This document shows positions 27,571 through 40,482 of a stretch of DNA of 64,000 nucleotides, piece by piece. The stretch comes from Paraburkholderia ginsengiterrae. GTDB lineage: Bacteria > Pseudomonadota > Gammaproteobacteria > Burkholderiales > Burkholderiaceae. Where the stretch lies: contig NZ_LXKA01000110.1 in the NCBI RefSeq assembly GCF_001645125.1, forward strand, positions 310,001 to 374,000, given 5' to 3'. Every line of letters begins with the position of its first letter. Within the stretch, counting starts at the first letter, position 1. Position numbers and translations under genes: made by a program. The notes under the pieces are model-generated. The model did no database searches. It saw only the letters and a list, made by a program, of their open reading frames with translations, and was not told the DNA's origin.

Positions 27571-29529
27571 ATGCTTTTTCCCACAGAATTTGACGTAATC
27601 GTCGTCGGCGGCGGTCATGCCGGCACCGAAGCTGCCTTGGCTTCGGCACGCATGGGCAACACGACGCTCCTGCTGACCCACAACATCGAAACCCTCGGCC
27701 AGATGAGCTGCAATCCGTCGATTGGCGGCATCGGCAAGGGCCATTTGGTGAAGGAGGTCGACGCGCTCGGCGGTGCGATGGCGGCCGCGACGGACGAGGG
27801 CGGCATTCAGTTTCGCATCCTGAATTCGTCGAAGGGGCCCGCCGTCCGCGCGACGCGGGCCCAGGCTGACCGTTTGCTGTACAAGCAGGCGATCCGGCAT
27901 CGACTGGAGAACCAGCCGAACCTGTGGCTGTTCCAGCAAGCCGTCGACGATCTGATGGTGGAGGGCGACCGCGTGGTCGGCGCTGTCACGCAGGTGGGGA
28001 TTCGTTTCCGCTCGCGCGCAGTGGTGTTGACCGCCGGGACGTTCCTCGACGGCAAGATTCACGTGGGCTTGAACAACTATACCGGTGGCCGTGCGGGCGA
28101 TCCGGCTGCGGTGTCGCTGTCCGCACGCCTCAAGGAATTGAAGCTGCCGCAAGGCCGTCTCAAGACGGGGACGCCGCCGCGCATCGACGGTCGCACGATC
28201 GATTTCTCGCAGCTCGAAGAGCAGCCAGGCGATCTGGATCCAGTGCCGGTGTTCTCGTTTCTCGGGCGCGTCGAGCAGCATCCGCGGCAAGTGCCGTGCT
28301 GGGTCACGCATACGAATGAGCGTACGCACGACATTATCCGTGGCGGGCTCGATCGTTCGCCGATGTACACCGGCGTGATCGAAGGGGTGGGGCCGCGCTA
28401 TTGCCCGTCGATCGAGGACAAGATTCATCGCTTCGCATCGAAGGAATCGCATCAGATTTTCCTCGAGCCGGAAGGGCTGACGACCAACGAGTTCTATCCA
28501 AACGGGATATCCACCAGCCTGCCGTTCGACGTCCAGCTGGAGCTCGTGCGGTCGATGCGCGGTCTGGAGCACGCTCATATTCTGCGGCCAGGCTATGCAA
28601 TCGAGTATGACTACTTCGATCCGCGTGGACTGAAGGCTTCGCTTGAGACCAAAGTCATTAACGGATTGTTCTTTGCGGGACAGATCAATGGCACCACCGG
28701 CTATGAAGAAGCGGCGGCGCAAGGGCTGCTGGCAGGGATTAACGCGGGGCTGCACGTTCAGGGCAAGGAAGCGTGGTGCCCGCGCCGCGATCAGGCTTAC
28801 CTTGGCGTGCTGGTCGACGATCTCGTGACTCGTGGCGTGTCTGAGCCGTATCGCATGTTCACTAGCCGGGCTGAGTATCGTCTGAGCCTGCGCGAAGACA
28901 ATGCGGACATGCGCTTGACCGAGATTGGCCGTGAACTTGGCGTGGTCGACGATATTCGTTGGGACGCATTTAGTCGCAAGCGCGACGCTGTTTCACGTGA
29001 AACAGAGCGCCTTCGTACAACCTGGGTTAATCCTAAGACGTTACCCGCTGACGAGGCGACCGCCTTGCTTGGCAAGCCGATTGACCACGAATACAGCCTT
29101 GCGGATCTGCTGCGCCGTCCGGGCGTCTCCTACGACGGCGTCTGTGGTTTGCGTGCCGGTGAATGCGCCGCTCCCGAGACCTTGGCGGAAGATGACGTGC
29201 TGCTTGCCCAGATCAAGGAACAGATCGAGATCGGCATCAAATATCAGGGCTATATCGACCGTCAGGCCGATGAAATCGAGCGCAATGAGGCGCACGAAAG
29301 CACGCGTCTGCCGGACGGATTGGACTACGCGGAAGTCAGAGGGCTGTCGTTCGAAGCACGCCAGAAGCTCACCCAGTTCCGCCCTGAGACCATCGGGCAA
29401 GCGTCGCGCATTTCGGGCATTACGCCGGCGGCAATCTCGTTGCTGATGGTTCATCTGAAGCGCGGGTTGGGGCGTCGCCCGAGCAAACCCGCCGAACCGG
29501 GCACCGACAGCACGCCGGTGGCGCAATGA
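27571..29529 (+). CDS. mnmG: tRNA uridine 5-carboxymethylaminomethyl modification enzyme, FAD subunit
   Basis: Started at ATG 27571 (652 residues); a GTG four codons earlier is possible. The FAD motif [22 protein letters not shown] sits at 7-28, and [18 protein letters not shown] and the [11 protein letters not shown] region are typical MnmG (GidA) motifs. With MnmE it installs the cmnm5 group at wobble uridine-34 of several tRNAs. Cytoplasmic. The gene heads a block mnmG-rsmG-parA-parB common near bacterial origins. A perfect parS site is embedded in its codons near residue 475. It overlaps rsmG by four bases. Confidence 0.97.
   Translation: MLFPTEFDVIVVGGGHAGTEAALASARMGNTTLLLTHNIETLGQMSCNPSIGGIGKGHLVKEVDALGGAMAAATDEGGIQFRILNSSKGPAVRATRAQADRLLYKQAIRHRLENQPNLWLFQQAVDDLMVEGDRVVGAVTQVGIRFRSRAVVLTAGTFLDGKIHVGLNNYTGGRAGDPAAVSLSARLKELKLPQGRLKTGTPPRIDGRTIDFSQLEEQPGDLDPVPVFSFLGRVEQHPRQVPCWVTHTNERTHDIIRGGLDRSPMYTGVIEGVGPRYCPSIEDKIHRFASKESHQIFLEPEGLTTNEFYPNGISTSLPFDVQLELVRSMRGLEHAHILRPGYAIEYDYFDPRGLKASLETKVINGLFFAGQINGTTGYEEAAAQGLLAGINAGLHVQGKEAWCPRRDQAYLGVLVDDLVTRGVSEPYRMFTSRAEYRLSLREDNADMRLTEIGRELGVVDDIRWDAFSRKRDAVSRETERLRTTWVNPKTLPADEATALLGKPIDHEYSLADLLRRPGVSYDGVCGLRAGECAAPETLAEDDVLLAQIKEQIEIGIKYQGYIDRQADEIERNEAHESTRLPDGLDYAEVRGLSFEARQKLTQFRPETIGQASRISGITPAAISLLMVHLKRGLGRRPSKPAEPGTDSTPVAQ
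28989..29004. promoter_or_regulatory. parS: parS centromere site 2, inside mnmG
   Basis: A second perfect TGTTTCACGTGAAACA lies within the mnmG reading frame, encoding Val-Ser-Arg-Glu-Thr. It is 1.55 kb from site 1 and 1.3 kb from parA. Confidence 0.9.
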
Positions 29530-30209
29530 CGGTAAGCCAGAAAGGAAGCAGCAGGGAAGCGTTGGCGCCGTTGCTGGAGGAGGGCATGCGCGAGCTCGGC
29601 CTCGACTTGAGCGATGCGCAGCTCGGCAAGCTGCTCGACTATGTGGCGCTGTTGTCCAAGTGGAATGCCGTCTACAACCTCACGGCGATCCGCGATCCGC
29701 GGCAGATGCTGATTCAGCACATTCTGGATTCGCTTTCGATCGTGCCGCCTCTGGCGCCGCGCGGCCCGTCGTCGGTACTGGATGTCGGTTCCGGCGGTGG
29801 CCTGCCGGGCATCGTGCTCGCGATCGTGCTGCCTGAGTGGACCGTCACGGTCAACGACATCGTTCACAAAAAGACAGCTTTTCAGGCGCAGGCTAAGGCT
29901 GAACTCGGCCTTGCGAATCTTTCCGTGGTGACCGGCCGGGTCGAAACCTTGCAGCCTGGTGCCGAAGTACCGGCAAAGTTCGACGTTATTGTTTCGCGCG
30001 CATTCGCAGAACTCGCGGATTTCGTTACACTGGCCCGTCACCTGGTTGCGGACCATGGGGCGATCTGGGCGATGAAAGGCGTGCGTCCGGACGGTGAGAT
30101 CGAGCGGTTACCGGCGGGTGCCCGCGTGGAGCAGGTCATCCGGCTGAATGTGCCGTCGCTCGATGCGGAGCGGCATTTGATCAAGGTTGTGGTGGACGCA
30201 GTCAACTGA
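29526..30209 (+). CDS. rsmG: 16S rRNA guanosine-527 N7-methyltransferase
   Basis: The 227-residue protein has the SAM-binding motif [17 protein letters not shown] near 81-97 and the RsmG (GidB) regions [22 protein letters not shown] and [12 protein letters not shown]. It methylates G527 of 16S rRNA in the 530 loop; loss of the enzyme gives low-level streptomycin resistance in other bacteria. Its ATG overlaps the mnmG stop (ATGA), so the two are translationally coupled. parA follows after 75 bp. Confidence 0.96.
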   Translation: MTVSQKGSSREALAPLLEEGMRELGLDLSDAQLGKLLDYVALLSKWNAVYNLTAIRDPRQMLIQHILDSLSIVPPLAPRGPSSVLDVGSGGGLPGIVLAIVLPEWTVTVNDIVHKKTAFQAQAKAELGLANLSVVTGRVETLQPGAEVPAKFDVIVSRAFAELADFVTLARHLVADHGAIWAMKGVRPDGEIERLPAGARVEQVIRLNVPSLDAERHLIKVVVDAVN

Positions 30210-30284
30210 CGGCAGCTGTCCATTTGCATCACCGCAGCACCTGTATTTTTTCTTTATCCAAGCAGCAAAAGGGACACACCAACG

Positions 30285-31076
30285 ATGGCAAAAATCTTCT
30301 GCGTTGCGAACCAGAAAGGCGGCGTCGGCAAGACGACGACCACAGTCAATCTGGCGGCGAGCTTGGCAGCGCAGGGACAGCGAGTCCTTCTCATCGATCT
30401 GGACCCGCAGGGCAACGCCACGATGGGCAGCGGTATCGACAAGGCCGCATGTGAGAGCACGGTCTACGAAGTGCTCGTGGATGGCGTGTCGGTGACCGAC
30501 GCGCGCGTGCGGCCGGAGGCCGTCGGCTACGACGTGCTGCCCGCCAACCGCGAACTCGCCGGTGCCGAAGTCGAACTGGTCAGTGTGCAGAACCGTGAGC
30601 GCCGGCTGAAGGCTGCGCTCGCGGCAGTCGAGAGCGAATACGAATTTGTATTGATCGACTGTCCGCCGGCTTTGTCGCTGTTGACGCTCAACGGCCTGTG
30701 CGCCGCGCATGGCGTCGTGATTCCGATGCAGTGCGAGTATTTCGCCCTCGAGGGCCTGTCCGACCTGGTCAACACGATCAAGCAGGTGCACGCCAACTTG
30801 AACCGCGACCTGAAGGTGATCGGCCTGCTGCGCGTGATGTTCGATCCGCGCATCACGTTGCAACAACAGGTGTCGGACCAGCTTAAAGAGCATTTCGGCG
30901 ACAAGGTGTTCGATGCGGTCATCCCACGTAACGTACGTCTCGCCGAGGCGCCCAGTTACGGTTTGCCGGGCGTGGTGTTCGACAGGGTATCGCGCGGCGC
31001 GCAGGCATACGTGCAGTTCGGCGCGGAAATGATTGAGCGGGTGCGCGCACTGAATGACGCGCCCCAGGCATCCTAA
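30285..31076 (+). CDS. parA: Chromosome partitioning ATPase ParA (Soj type)
   Basis: The 263-residue protein starts AKIFCVANQKGGVGKTTT, the deviant Walker A at about 11-18 with both signature lysines. DLDPQGNATMGSGI follows, and FVLIDCPPALSLLTLNGL is Walker B. It lacks the N-terminal helix-turn-helix of plasmid type Ia ParA, so it is a chromosomal Soj-like ATPase that binds DNA non-specifically with ATP and moves ParB-parS complexes. It is 18 bp upstream of parB, with GGGACA only weakly matching a ribosome binding site. Confidence 0.96.
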   Translation: MAKIFCVANQKGGVGKTTTTVNLAASLAAQGQRVLLIDLDPQGNATMGSGIDKAACESTVYEVLVDGVSVTDARVRPEAVGYDVLPANRELAGAEVELVSVQNRERRLKAALAAVESEYEFVLIDCPPALSLLTLNGLCAAHGVVIPMQCEYFALEGLSDLVNTIKQVHANLNRDLKVIGLLRVMFDPRITLQQQVSDQLKEHFGDKVFDAVIPRNVRLAEAPSYGLPGVVFDRVSRGAQAYVQFGAEMIERVRALNDAPQAS

Positions 31077-31094
31077 GCGGATCGAGGAAGCACA

Positions 31095-31982
31095 ATGAAC
31101 GCAGTAGCGAGAAAGAAGGGATTGGGCCGCGGCCTGGAAGCACTGCTGGGTGGCAGTGCGGACATCACAGAAGCAGTGGTGATCGAAGGCGCACCCAACG
31201 TGCTGCCGCTCAGCAAGATGCAGGCGGGTAAGTATCAGCCGCGCACGCGCATGGACGAAGGCGCTTTGCAGGAACTGGCGGCCAGCATCCGCGCGCAGGG
31301 GTTGATGCAGCCGATCCTGGTGCGCCCCGTGTCGGCGGACAAATACGAGATCATCGCCGGCGAGCGGCGTTTCCGCGCGGCACGTCTCGCGGGTCTCGAC
31401 GAAGTGCCGGTGCTGGTGAGGGATGTGCCGGATCAGGCTGCTGCCGCCATGGCGCTGATCGAGAACATTCAGCGTGAAGATCTGAATCCGCTGGAAGAAG
31501 CGCAGGGCATCCAGCGCTTGCTCGACGAGTTTAATTTCACGCACGAACAGGCCGCGGAGTCGGTGGGCCGCTCACGTAGCGCGGTATCGAATCTGTTGCG
31601 CTTGCTCAACCTGGCGACCCCTGTGCAGACGATGCTGCTGGCGGGCGATCTGGACATGGGCCATGCGCGTGCGCTGCTGGCCGTCGACGGCGCGACACAG
31701 ATTACGTTGGCCAACCAGGTGGTCAACAAGCGCTTGTCGGTGCGCGAAACTGAAAAACTGGTGGCGGCGACCACCAAGGCCGCACCTGCGGTGAAGGCGC
31801 GCGCGAATCCGGACGGTGGCCGTGATACGCGGCGGCTCGAAGAAGAGTTGTCGGACCTGCTCGCGGCAACGGTCAAGATCAAACTCGGCCGCCGTGGACG
31901 CGGTCAAGTGCTGGTGGACTTTGGCGATCTGGACGCACTGGAAGGCATACTTGTCCGCCTGCGTGGGAACGCCACGGTCTGA
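31095..31982 (+). CDS. parB: Chromosome partitioning CTPase and parS-binding protein ParB
   Basis: The 295-residue protein has the ParB N-terminal CTP-binding region with GERRFRAARLAGLDEVPV near 92-109, and ALIENIQREDLNPLEEAQGI. The helix-turn-helix FTHEQAAESVGRSRSAVSNLLRLL lies near 145-170 and binds parS. A basic linker precedes the C-terminal dimerisation domain. Positive stretches at the N-terminus (ARKKGLGRGLEALLGG) form the usual ParA-stimulating peptide with its Arg. The two perfect parS sites in this window are its likely loading points. Confidence 0.97.
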   Translation: MNAVARKKGLGRGLEALLGGSADITEAVVIEGAPNVLPLSKMQAGKYQPRTRMDEGALQELAASIRAQGLMQPILVRPVSADKYEIIAGERRFRAARLAGLDEVPVLVRDVPDQAAAAMALIENIQREDLNPLEEAQGIQRLLDEFNFTHEQAAESVGRSRSAVSNLLRLLNLATPVQTMLLAGDLDMGHARALLAVDGATQITLANQVVNKRLSVRETEKLVAATTKAAPAVKARANPDGGRDTRRLEEELSDLLAATVKIKLGRRGRGQVLVDFGDLDALEGILVRLRGNATV

Positions 31983-32666
31983 TTGGCGCGTTGAAGGGAC
32001 TTGCGACGACGTGATGGTCGGCAGGCGGAGTGGGGCGGTAGGCGTGGCGCCCCCCGCGCTCGCCACGAAGGCGAGTGCACATGATGTCAGCCCGGTTCCA
32101 GTGATCGGCGACTTACTTCAATGTTCGATGGATTCCTAAGCAAGTTCCACCCTAAATAGTTAGGAATACAAAAATAGAAATCTGAACCAAAGTGTCGATG
32201 CGAACAAGAGTTCGTTGGCTGCGCGGCGATTGACTTGCTCGGAATAGTCGACGCCCAGCGCAGCTGCAACACGATACATGTTCGTCGCTTGGTGGCACCG
32301 GGCACCATCGCATCTCACTGCCTACCCGGCTGCGCCCAACATGTCCACTCACTCGGGCAAAAAACCACGTTTGTTGCATTTTCGAGACGTCTGCTATGGC
32401 ATTTGAACAGCCCGCCGGCAGCCGCAAATCCGCTTGATTCAAAGCGCATGTTTTGGCGCGCCCCAGCAGCCTTACATTTGGCGTGTTTCGCCCTGTCAGC
32501 AAGGCGTTTCCGCATCGTGAAGAGCCGTTTCACGCTGGTTATTGAACGGCCTAAAGTCTTGAATTGCCTGCAACTATCGCTTACAATCGCCCGGATTTAA
32601 TTGCACGGCAACCCCGTAAGGGCAGCGTAAGTTCGCCTGCTGGTACAAGACTTTCGGAACACTGCG
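31983..32666. other. 684-bp gene-free stretch between parB and the ATP synthase operon
   Basis: No supported coding frame was found on either strand. The middle is AT-richer than its flanks, and an inverted repeat ATTCCTAA (32132-32139) / TTAGGAAT (32160-32167) sits in it. The right end holds the ATP synthase promoter. The low-GC part may be the remnant of a lost gene. Confidence 0.6.
32559..32587 (+). promoter_or_regulatory. Candidate sigma-70 promoter of the atp operon
   Basis: TTGAAT (32559-32564) and TACAAT (32582-32587) are separated by exactly 17 bp and lie 79 bp before the atpI start. Each hexamer differs from consensus at one or two positions. Confidence 0.6.
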
Positions 32667-33212
32667 ATGGCGGTCAAAACGTCGAATGAAGTGCCGCAGA
32701 ATGGGCACGACGAACACCGCGCTGAACGCACCGCTTCCGTTGCGTCCACCGGTCAGCGAGCGGCACCTGACGATTCGTGGGATGCCGAGCAGCAAGATAA
32801 CAATATCGTTCCGCTCACGCGGGCCGAGGCTGAAAAGCTGTTTGGTCCGAACGTGAGTCGTCCATCGCGCGTTACGCCTTTCAAGGTCGTGGCAGCGCAA
32901 ATGGTTTTGTCCCTGGGTGCTACGCTGGTGTGGTGGCTTTTTTACAAGCCGCCGGGCGCTGCTGCGCTGTCCGCGTTCCTGGGGGGGGCGATCTGCTGGG
33001 TGCCGAGCGCGTTGTTCGCGGCACGACTTAGAACGTTGAGCGGCGCCGAAACAGTCATGAGATGGATGATCGGCGAAGCGCTCAAGATGGGGACAACGAT
33101 CGCGATGTTTGTAGCTATCGCCTTCTGGTATCACGACGTACGCTGGGTTCCGCTGCTCGTGACTTACCTCCTCGCGCTGAAGACGTACTGGATCGCCTTG
33201 GCCTGGCGCTAA
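32667..33212 (+). CDS. atpI: ATP synthase subunit I
   Basis: The 181-residue protein has a polar N-terminal extension of about 75 residues and then four hydrophobic segments (VVAAQMVLSLGATLVWWLFY; ALSAFLGGAICWVPSALFAARL; GTTIAMFVAIAFWYH; VPLLVTYLLALKTYWIALAW). It matches AtpI in size, topology and position as first gene of the operon. AtpI helps assemble the c-ring or import Mg in other species and is not essential. E. coli AtpI is shorter; the extension is charged and probably cytoplasmic. Start chosen at ATG 32667. Confidence 0.88.
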   Translation: MAVKTSNEVPQNGHDEHRAERTASVASTGQRAAPDDSWDAEQQDNNIVPLTRAEAEKLFGPNVSRPSRVTPFKVVAAQMVLSLGATLVWWLFYKPPGAAALSAFLGGAICWVPSALFAARLRTLSGAETVMRWMIGEALKMGTTIAMFVAIAFWYHDVRWVPLLVTYLLALKTYWIALAWR

Positions 33213-33287
33213 CGTAGGCAGCAGTAACAAAGCAGTAGTAAAAATTCAGGCTGGCGCGCAGCGCCGGCAACAGGTGTGCGGATATGA

Positions 33288-34229
<942 letters not shown>

Positions 34230-34287
34230 CCTGCGCTGTCGGCAAAAGAATCGTAGTTTTTTAAATCCCAGTTCCAACCAGTTCTAA

Positions 34288-34581
<294 letters not shown>

Positions 34582-34719
34582 GGTTCCTCGGAAGTTTGCG
34601 CCTGAGCTATAACTAGTGAAGGCGCAGGGCGGAACGGGCACTTGGGCGCTGATCGAAGACAGAATCGATGAGCGCCTTGCCGTTTCACTTTCCGAACTAG
34701 CAACGTTTAAGGAAACACC

Positions 34720-35190
34720 GTGAATCTCAACGCAACCCTGTTTGCGCAAATGGTCGTGTTCCTGATCCTCGCGTGGTTCACGATGAAGTTCGTGTGGCCG
34801 CCGTTGATCAACGCCCTCGACGAGCGCTCGAAGAAGATTGCTGACGGTTTGTCGGCTGCTGAAAAGGGCAAGGCAGAACTCGAAGCCGCTCACAAGCGCG
34901 TCGACCAGGAACTCGCTCAGGCACGCAACGACGGTCAGCAGCGTATTGCTGACGCAGAAAAGCGCGCTGTGGCAGTCGCTGACGAAATCAAGGCTCAAGC
35001 ACAGGCGGAAGCCGCTCGCATCATCGCGCAAGCGAAGGCCGACGCGGACCAGCAAGTCGTCAAGGCGCGCGAAACGCTGCGTGGCGAAGTCGCTGCACTC
35101 GCTGTGAAGGGCGCTGAACAGATCCTGAAGCGCGAAGTGAACCAGGCAGCTCACGCTGACCTGCTGAATCAACTGAAAGCTGAGCTCTGA
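34720..35190 (+). CDS. atpF: ATP synthase subunit b
   Basis: The 156-residue protein starts at GTG 34720 with AAGGAAA upstream; GTG and the 138-bp gap after atpE may keep expression below that of subunit c. One N-terminal membrane helix ([23 protein letters not shown]) is followed by a long charged coiled coil rich in Ala, Glu, Lys and Gln. It dimerises to form the peripheral stalk. Its stop is two bases before the atpH start. Confidence 0.96.
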   Translation: MNLNATLFAQMVVFLILAWFTMKFVWPPLINALDERSKKIADGLSAAEKGKAELEAAHKRVDQELAQARNDGQQRIADAEKRAVAVADEIKAQAQAEAARIIAQAKADADQQVVKARETLRGEVAALAVKGAEQILKREVNQAAHADLLNQLKAEL

Positions 35191-35192
35191 TC

Positions 35193-35732
35193 ATGGCCGA
35201 ACTTGCAACCATCGCCCGTCCGTACGCAGAAGCGCTGTTTGGCGTGGCCGAAGCTGGTGACATCGCCGCCTGGTCCACGCTCGTGCAGGAGCTGGCACAG
35301 GTTGCGCGTCTGCCCGAAGTGCTGTCGATCGCCTCGAGTCCGAAAGTAAGCCGCACCCAGGTCAGCGAACTGCTGCTGGCTGCGGTCAAGTCGCCGCTCA
35401 AGGACAACGCACAAGCGAAAAATCTGGTGCAAATGCTGGTGGACAACCATCGCCTGCAATTGCTGCCGGAAATCGCCGTGCAGTTCGAAGAGTTGAAGAA
35501 CGCCCGCGAAGGGGCGGCCGATGTGCTGATCGTCAGCGCATTTCCGCTCGAAGGCGCGCAGTTGAACGACCTCGTCGCAAGTCTCGAACGCAAGTTCAAG
35601 CGCAAGCTGAAGCCGGCGGTCGAAGTCGACCCGTCGCTGATCGGCGGCGTGCGCGTGACGGTCGGCGACGAAGTGCTCGATACCTCGGTCCGCGCGCGGC
35701 TTGCCAGCATGCAGACGGCTCTGACGGCCTGA
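35193..35732 (+). CDS. atpH: ATP synthase subunit delta
   Basis: The 179-residue protein has the OSCP/delta N-terminal helical bundle ([16 protein letters not shown]) and the C-terminal family signature near [26 protein letters not shown]. It links the peripheral stalk to the top of F1. It starts two bases after the atpF stop and is likely translated by coupling. Confidence 0.96.
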   Translation: MAELATIARPYAEALFGVAEAGDIAAWSTLVQELAQVARLPEVLSIASSPKVSRTQVSELLLAAVKSPLKDNAQAKNLVQMLVDNHRLQLLPEIAVQFEELKNAREGAADVLIVSAFPLEGAQLNDLVASLERKFKRKLKPAVEVDPSLIGGVRVTVGDEVLDTSVRARLASMQTALTA

Positions 35733-35791
35733 AGCGCCTCAACGCGCTGAAGCGGCTGGCACGCAACAGAATTGACTATCAGGAGCGAATA

Positions 35792-37333
35792 ATGCAACTC
35801 AATCCCTCTGAGATCAGCGAGCTGATCAAGAGCCGGATCCAGGGCCTTGAAGCGAGCGCAGACGTTCGCAACCAGGGCACCGTGATCTCCGTGACCGACG
35901 GTATCGTGCGCATCCACGGCCTGTCGGAAGTGATGCAGGGCGAAATGCTCGAATTCCCGGGCAACACCTTCGGTCTCGCACTGAACCTCGAGCGCGACTC
36001 GGTCGGCGCCGTGATTCTGGGTGAGTACGAACACATTTCGGAAGGCGACATCGTCAAGACGACGGGCCGCATTCTGGAAGTGCCGGTGGGTCCGGAACTG
36101 CTCGGCCGTGTGGTCGACGCACTCGGCAACCCGATCGACGGCAAGGGCCCGATCAACGCGAAGAAGACCGACGCGATCGAAAAGATTGCTCCGGGCGTGA
36201 TCTGGCGTAAGTCGGTTTCGGAGCCGGTTCAAACGGGTCTGAAGTCGATCGACGCGATGGTGCCGGTTGGCCGTGGCCAGCGTGAGCTGATCATCGGCGA
36301 CCGCCAGTGCGGCAAGACCGCAGTCGCAGTCGACGCGATCATCAACCAGAAGGGCAAGAACCTCTTCTGTATCTACGTCGCGATCGGCCAGAAGGCTTCG
36401 TCGATCATGAACGTGGTGCGCAAGCTGGAAGAAACCGGCGCGCTGGAATACACGATCGTCGTGGCCGCTTCGGCTTCGGAATCGGCTGCCATGCAGTATC
36501 TGGCACCGTACGCCGGCTGCACGATGGGTGAATACTTCCGTGACCGTGGTCAGGACGCGCTGATCGTTTATGACGACTTGACCAAGCAAGCTTGGGCATA
36601 CCGTCAGATCTCGCTGCTGCTGCGCCGCCCGCCGGGCCGCGAAGCTTACCCGGGCGACGTGTTCTATCTGCACTCGCGTCTGCTGGAACGTGCTGCTCGC
36701 GTCTCGGAAGAGTACGTCGAGAAGTTCACGAACGGCGAAGTGAAGGGCAAGAGCGGTTCGCTGACGGCACTGCCGGTCATTGAAACGCAAGCAGGCGACG
36801 TGACCGCATTCGTTCCGACGAACGTGATCTCGATTACCGACGGCCAGATCTTCCTGGAAACCGACCTCTTCAACGCAGGTATCCGCCCGGCAATTAACGC
36901 CGGCGTGTCGGTGTCGCGTGTGGGTGGTGCGGCTCAGACGAAGGTCGTGAAGAAGCTGTCGGGCGGTATTCGTACCGACCTGGCCCAGTACCGTGAACTG
37001 GCTGCGTTCGCGCAGTTCGCCTCGGACCTCGACGAAGCGACCCGCAAGCAGCTGGAGCGCGGCCGCCGCGTGACGGAACTGCTGAAGCAGCCGCAGTATC
37101 AGCCGCTGCAAGTGTGGGAACTGGCGATGGCGCTGTTCGCCGCGAACAATGGCTACCTCGACGATCTGGAAGTGTCGCAAGTGCTGCCGTTCGAAAAGGG
37201 CCTGCGCGACTACCTGAAGTCGAAGCACGCTGACCTGATCAAGCGCGTTGAAGACACCAAGGAACTCTCGAAGGACGACGAAGGCCTGCTGCACACGGCT
37301 CTCAAAGACTTCAAGAAGTCCGGCGCTTATTGA
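35792..37333 (+). CDS. atpA: ATP synthase F1 subunit alpha
   Basis: The 513-residue protein has Walker [14 protein letters not shown] near 169-181 and the regulatory-site features of the non-catalytic subunit. The ATPase alpha/beta signature [14 protein letters not shown] lies near 365-378. N-terminal barrel ([20 protein letters not shown]) and C-terminal helical domains are complete. GGAG lies eight bases before the ATG. It forms the alpha3-beta3 hexamer. The following 139 bp carry the hairpin element upstream of atpG. Confidence 0.98.
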   Translation: MQLNPSEISELIKSRIQGLEASADVRNQGTVISVTDGIVRIHGLSEVMQGEMLEFPGNTFGLALNLERDSVGAVILGEYEHISEGDIVKTTGRILEVPVGPELLGRVVDALGNPIDGKGPINAKKTDAIEKIAPGVIWRKSVSEPVQTGLKSIDAMVPVGRGQRELIIGDRQCGKTAVAVDAIINQKGKNLFCIYVAIGQKASSIMNVVRKLEETGALEYTIVVAASASESAAMQYLAPYAGCTMGEYFRDRGQDALIVYDDLTKQAWAYRQISLLLRRPPGREAYPGDVFYLHSRLLERAARVSEEYVEKFTNGEVKGKSGSLTALPVIETQAGDVTAFVPTNVISITDGQIFLETDLFNAGIRPAINAGVSVSRVGGAAQTKVVKKLSGGIRTDLAQYRELAAFAQFASDLDEATRKQLERGRRVTELLKQPQYQPLQVWELAMALFAANNGYLDDLEVSQVLPFEKGLRDYLKSKHADLIKRVEDTKELSKDDEGLLHTALKDFKKSGAY

Positions 37334-37412
37334 TCCGCGAGTGATCCGCAAGGCATAAACGGACCTTGAAGCGGCGCGGGCCGCAGGCAACTGAACCCGC
37401 GCTGCTTCGGTA

Positions 37413-37472
37413 GCTTTGCATGGGACCCGAGTAAGCGCTCAAGCGCTAACTCGGGCCGACAAGGAGTAAGCA
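37413..37472 (+). promoter_or_regulatory. atpG leader element, copy 1 of a repeated hairpin motif
   Basis: This 60-nt segment ends directly at the atpG start and is repeated before atpC at 39951-40010; the first 50 positions match at 42. It folds with pairs 37426-37432 to 37449-37455 (CCCGAGT/ACTCGGG), an A-A mismatch, then 37434-37438 to 37443-37447 (AGCGC/GCGCT) with loop TCAA. The stem ends eight bases before the AAGGAG ribosome binding site. The third pair is C-G here and A-T in copy 2. Confidence 0.75.
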
Positions 37473-38357
37473 ATGGCTGGAATGAAGGAAATTCGCGGCA
37501 AGATCAAGAGCGTGCAAAACACGCGCAAGATCACGAAAGCGATGGAGATGGTGGCCGCATCGAAGATGCGCCGCGCTCAGGAGCGCATGCGCGCTGCTCG
37601 CCCGTATGCCGACAAGGTCCGCGATATCGCTGCACACATGAGCCGTGCGAACCCGGAGTATCGTCACCCGTTCATGGTGTCGAACGAAGGCGCGAAGACG
37701 GCCGGCATCATCCTCGTCACGACCGACAAGGGTCTGTGCGGCGGCATGAACACCAACGTGCTGCGTGCGTCGCTGCAGAAGTTCAAGGAACTGGAAGGCC
37801 AGGGCAAGACGATCGAAGCAACCGCGATCGGCACCAAGGGTCTGGGTTTCCTGAACCGTCTGCGCGCCAAGGTGGTGTCGAACGTCGTGCATCTCGGCGA
37901 CACGCCGCATCTGGAAAAGCTGATCGGCGCGGTGAAGGTGCAGCTCGACCTGTACTCGGAAGGCAAGGTTTCGGCGGTGTACCTGGCGTACACGCGCTTC
38001 GTCAATACGATGAAGCAGGAGCCGGTGATCGAGCAACTGCTGCCGCTGTCGGCAGACCAGTTCGAGCGCAAGGAAGAAGACGGCACGACGCCGAGCACGC
38101 AGTGGGACTACATCTACGAGCCGGATGCGCAGGCAGTGGTGGACGAACTGCTGGTGCGTTATGTCGAGGCGCTGGTCTATCAGGCCGTCGCTGAAAACAT
38201 GGCATCGGAGCAGTCGGCACGGATGGTCGCGATGAAGGCCGCTTCGGACAATGCGAAGACGGTCATCAACGAACTGCAACTCGTGTACAACAAGAGCCGT
38301 CAGGCCGCGATCACGAAAGAACTGTCGGAAATCGTCGGTGGCGCAGCGGCAGTCTGA
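37473..38357 (+). CDS. atpG: ATP synthase F1 subunit gamma
   Basis: The 294-residue protein has the N-terminal helix [35 protein letters not shown] and the C-terminal helix ending [21 protein letters not shown], which together form the rotating coiled-coil shaft. [12 protein letters not shown]-like [12 protein letters not shown] is another landmark. One copy is needed per complex. It begins after AAGGAG and the repeated hairpin element shared with atpC. Confidence 0.97.
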   Translation: MAGMKEIRGKIKSVQNTRKITKAMEMVAASKMRRAQERMRAARPYADKVRDIAAHMSRANPEYRHPFMVSNEGAKTAGIILVTTDKGLCGGMNTNVLRASLQKFKELEGQGKTIEATAIGTKGLGFLNRLRAKVVSNVVHLGDTPHLEKLIGAVKVQLDLYSEGKVSAVYLAYTRFVNTMKQEPVIEQLLPLSADQFERKEEDGTTPSTQWDYIYEPDAQAVVDELLVRYVEALVYQAVAENMASEQSARMVAMKAASDNAKTVINELQLVYNKSRQAAITKELSEIVGGAAAV

Positions 38358-38384
38358 CCCTAACGGTCAAGCACGCCGCTTCGT

Positions 38385-38403
38385 GTGCGCCTTCGTGGCG
38401 CAC
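38385..38403 (+). repeat. Hairpin between atpG and atpD
   Basis: Seven-base arms GTGCGCC (38385-38391) and GGCGCAC (38397-38403) enclose TTCGT. There is no T tract; it is probably an intercistronic RNA structure. It does not resemble the element before atpG and atpC. Confidence 0.5.
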
Positions 38404-38442
38404 CCCCACCGAAACTGCGCCTTTGCGCGAGTGAAGAATTGA

Positions 38443-39855
<1,413 letters not shown>

Positions 39856-39950
39856 AGGTCGGGTGTAACGAAGCGGGCGCCGGAGTCCGCGCATAGTGAA
39901 TGCTCTTGCAGCATCACCACGCAAAGCCGGCGCCTCTCACTACGCTCAAA

Positions 39951-40010
39951 GCCTTGCATGGGACCAGAGTAAGCGCTAAAGCGCCAACTCTGGTCGGCAC
40001 AGGAGTCGAT
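39951..40010 (+). promoter_or_regulatory. atpC leader element, copy 2 of the repeated hairpin motif
   Basis: This is the counterpart of 37413-37472 and also ends at the next start codon. Pairs 39964-39970 to 39987-39993 (CCAGAGT/ACTCTGG) and 39973-39976 to 39981-39984 (GCGC/GCGC) form the stem with a TAAA loop. Position 39966 is A and its partner 39991 is T, replacing the C-G pair of copy 1. A further outer pair is G-C in copy 1 and G-U here. Confidence 0.75.
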
Positions 40011-40436
40011 ATGGCAACCATTAAAGTAGACGTCGTCAGCGCGGAAGAGCAGATCTTCTCGGGCCAGGCGAAGTTCGTCGCACTGCCGGGCGAAGCAGGT
40101 GAACTCGGCATTTTGCCGGGCCACACGCCGCTCATTACGCGGATTCGTCCGGGTGCGGTGCGCATCGAAGCTGAAAACGGTGAAGAAGAGTTTGTGTTCG
40201 TCGCCGGCGGCATTCTCGAAATCCAGCCGGGCGCTGTGACGGTTCTCGCCGACACGGCTATTCGCGGCAAGGATCTCGACGAAGCCAAGGCCGAAGATGC
40301 ACGCAAGCGCGCCGAAGAAGCGTTGCAGAATACGGGATCGAACCTCGAATACGCCACCGCGCAAGCGGAACTGGCGTACGCGACGGCTCAGCTCGCTGCG
40401 ATTCAGCGCCTGCGCAAGCTGCGCAGTCAGCGCTAA
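40011..40436 (+). CDS. atpC: ATP synthase F1 subunit epsilon
   Basis: Started at ATG 40011 (141 residues, [19 protein letters not shown]); 37 residues of upstream open frame run through the hairpin element and were excluded. The beta-sandwich (residues 1-85; [21 protein letters not shown]) and C-terminal two-helix inhibitory domain are present. With gamma it forms the central stalk and brakes ATP hydrolysis. It is the last gene of the operon and is followed at once by a strong terminator. Confidence 0.97.
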   Translation: MATIKVDVVSAEEQIFSGQAKFVALPGEAGELGILPGHTPLITRIRPGAVRIEAENGEEEFVFVAGGILEIQPGAVTVLADTAIRGKDLDEAKAEDARKRAEEALQNTGSNLEYATAQAELAYATAQLAAIQRLRKLRSQR

Positions 40437-40454
40437 GCAATACGTTTCAAAGAG

Positions 40455-40482
40455 AAAGCAGCCTTCGTGGCTGCTTTTTTTT
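40455..40482 (+). terminator. Intrinsic terminator of the atp operon
   Basis: AAAGCAGCC (40455-40463) pairs with GGCTGCTTT (40469-40477) across the loop TTCGT and runs into eight T residues to 40482, 19 bp after the atpC stop. Confidence 0.9.

Noticed and set aside
27428-29529. The parS pair considered as part of a replication origin
   Set aside because: There is no DnaA-box cluster or dnaA/dnaN here. parS sites near mnmG-parAB fit a centromere near, but not at, oriC.
32152-32502. Leftward 116-codon frame between parB and atpI
   Set aside because: No motif or ribosome binding site, and codon use is unlike the surrounding genes; probably chance.
35060-37390. Leftward 776-codon open frame opposite atpH and atpA
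   Set aside because: Antisense shadow of two certain ATP synthase genes; no domain or ribosome binding site.
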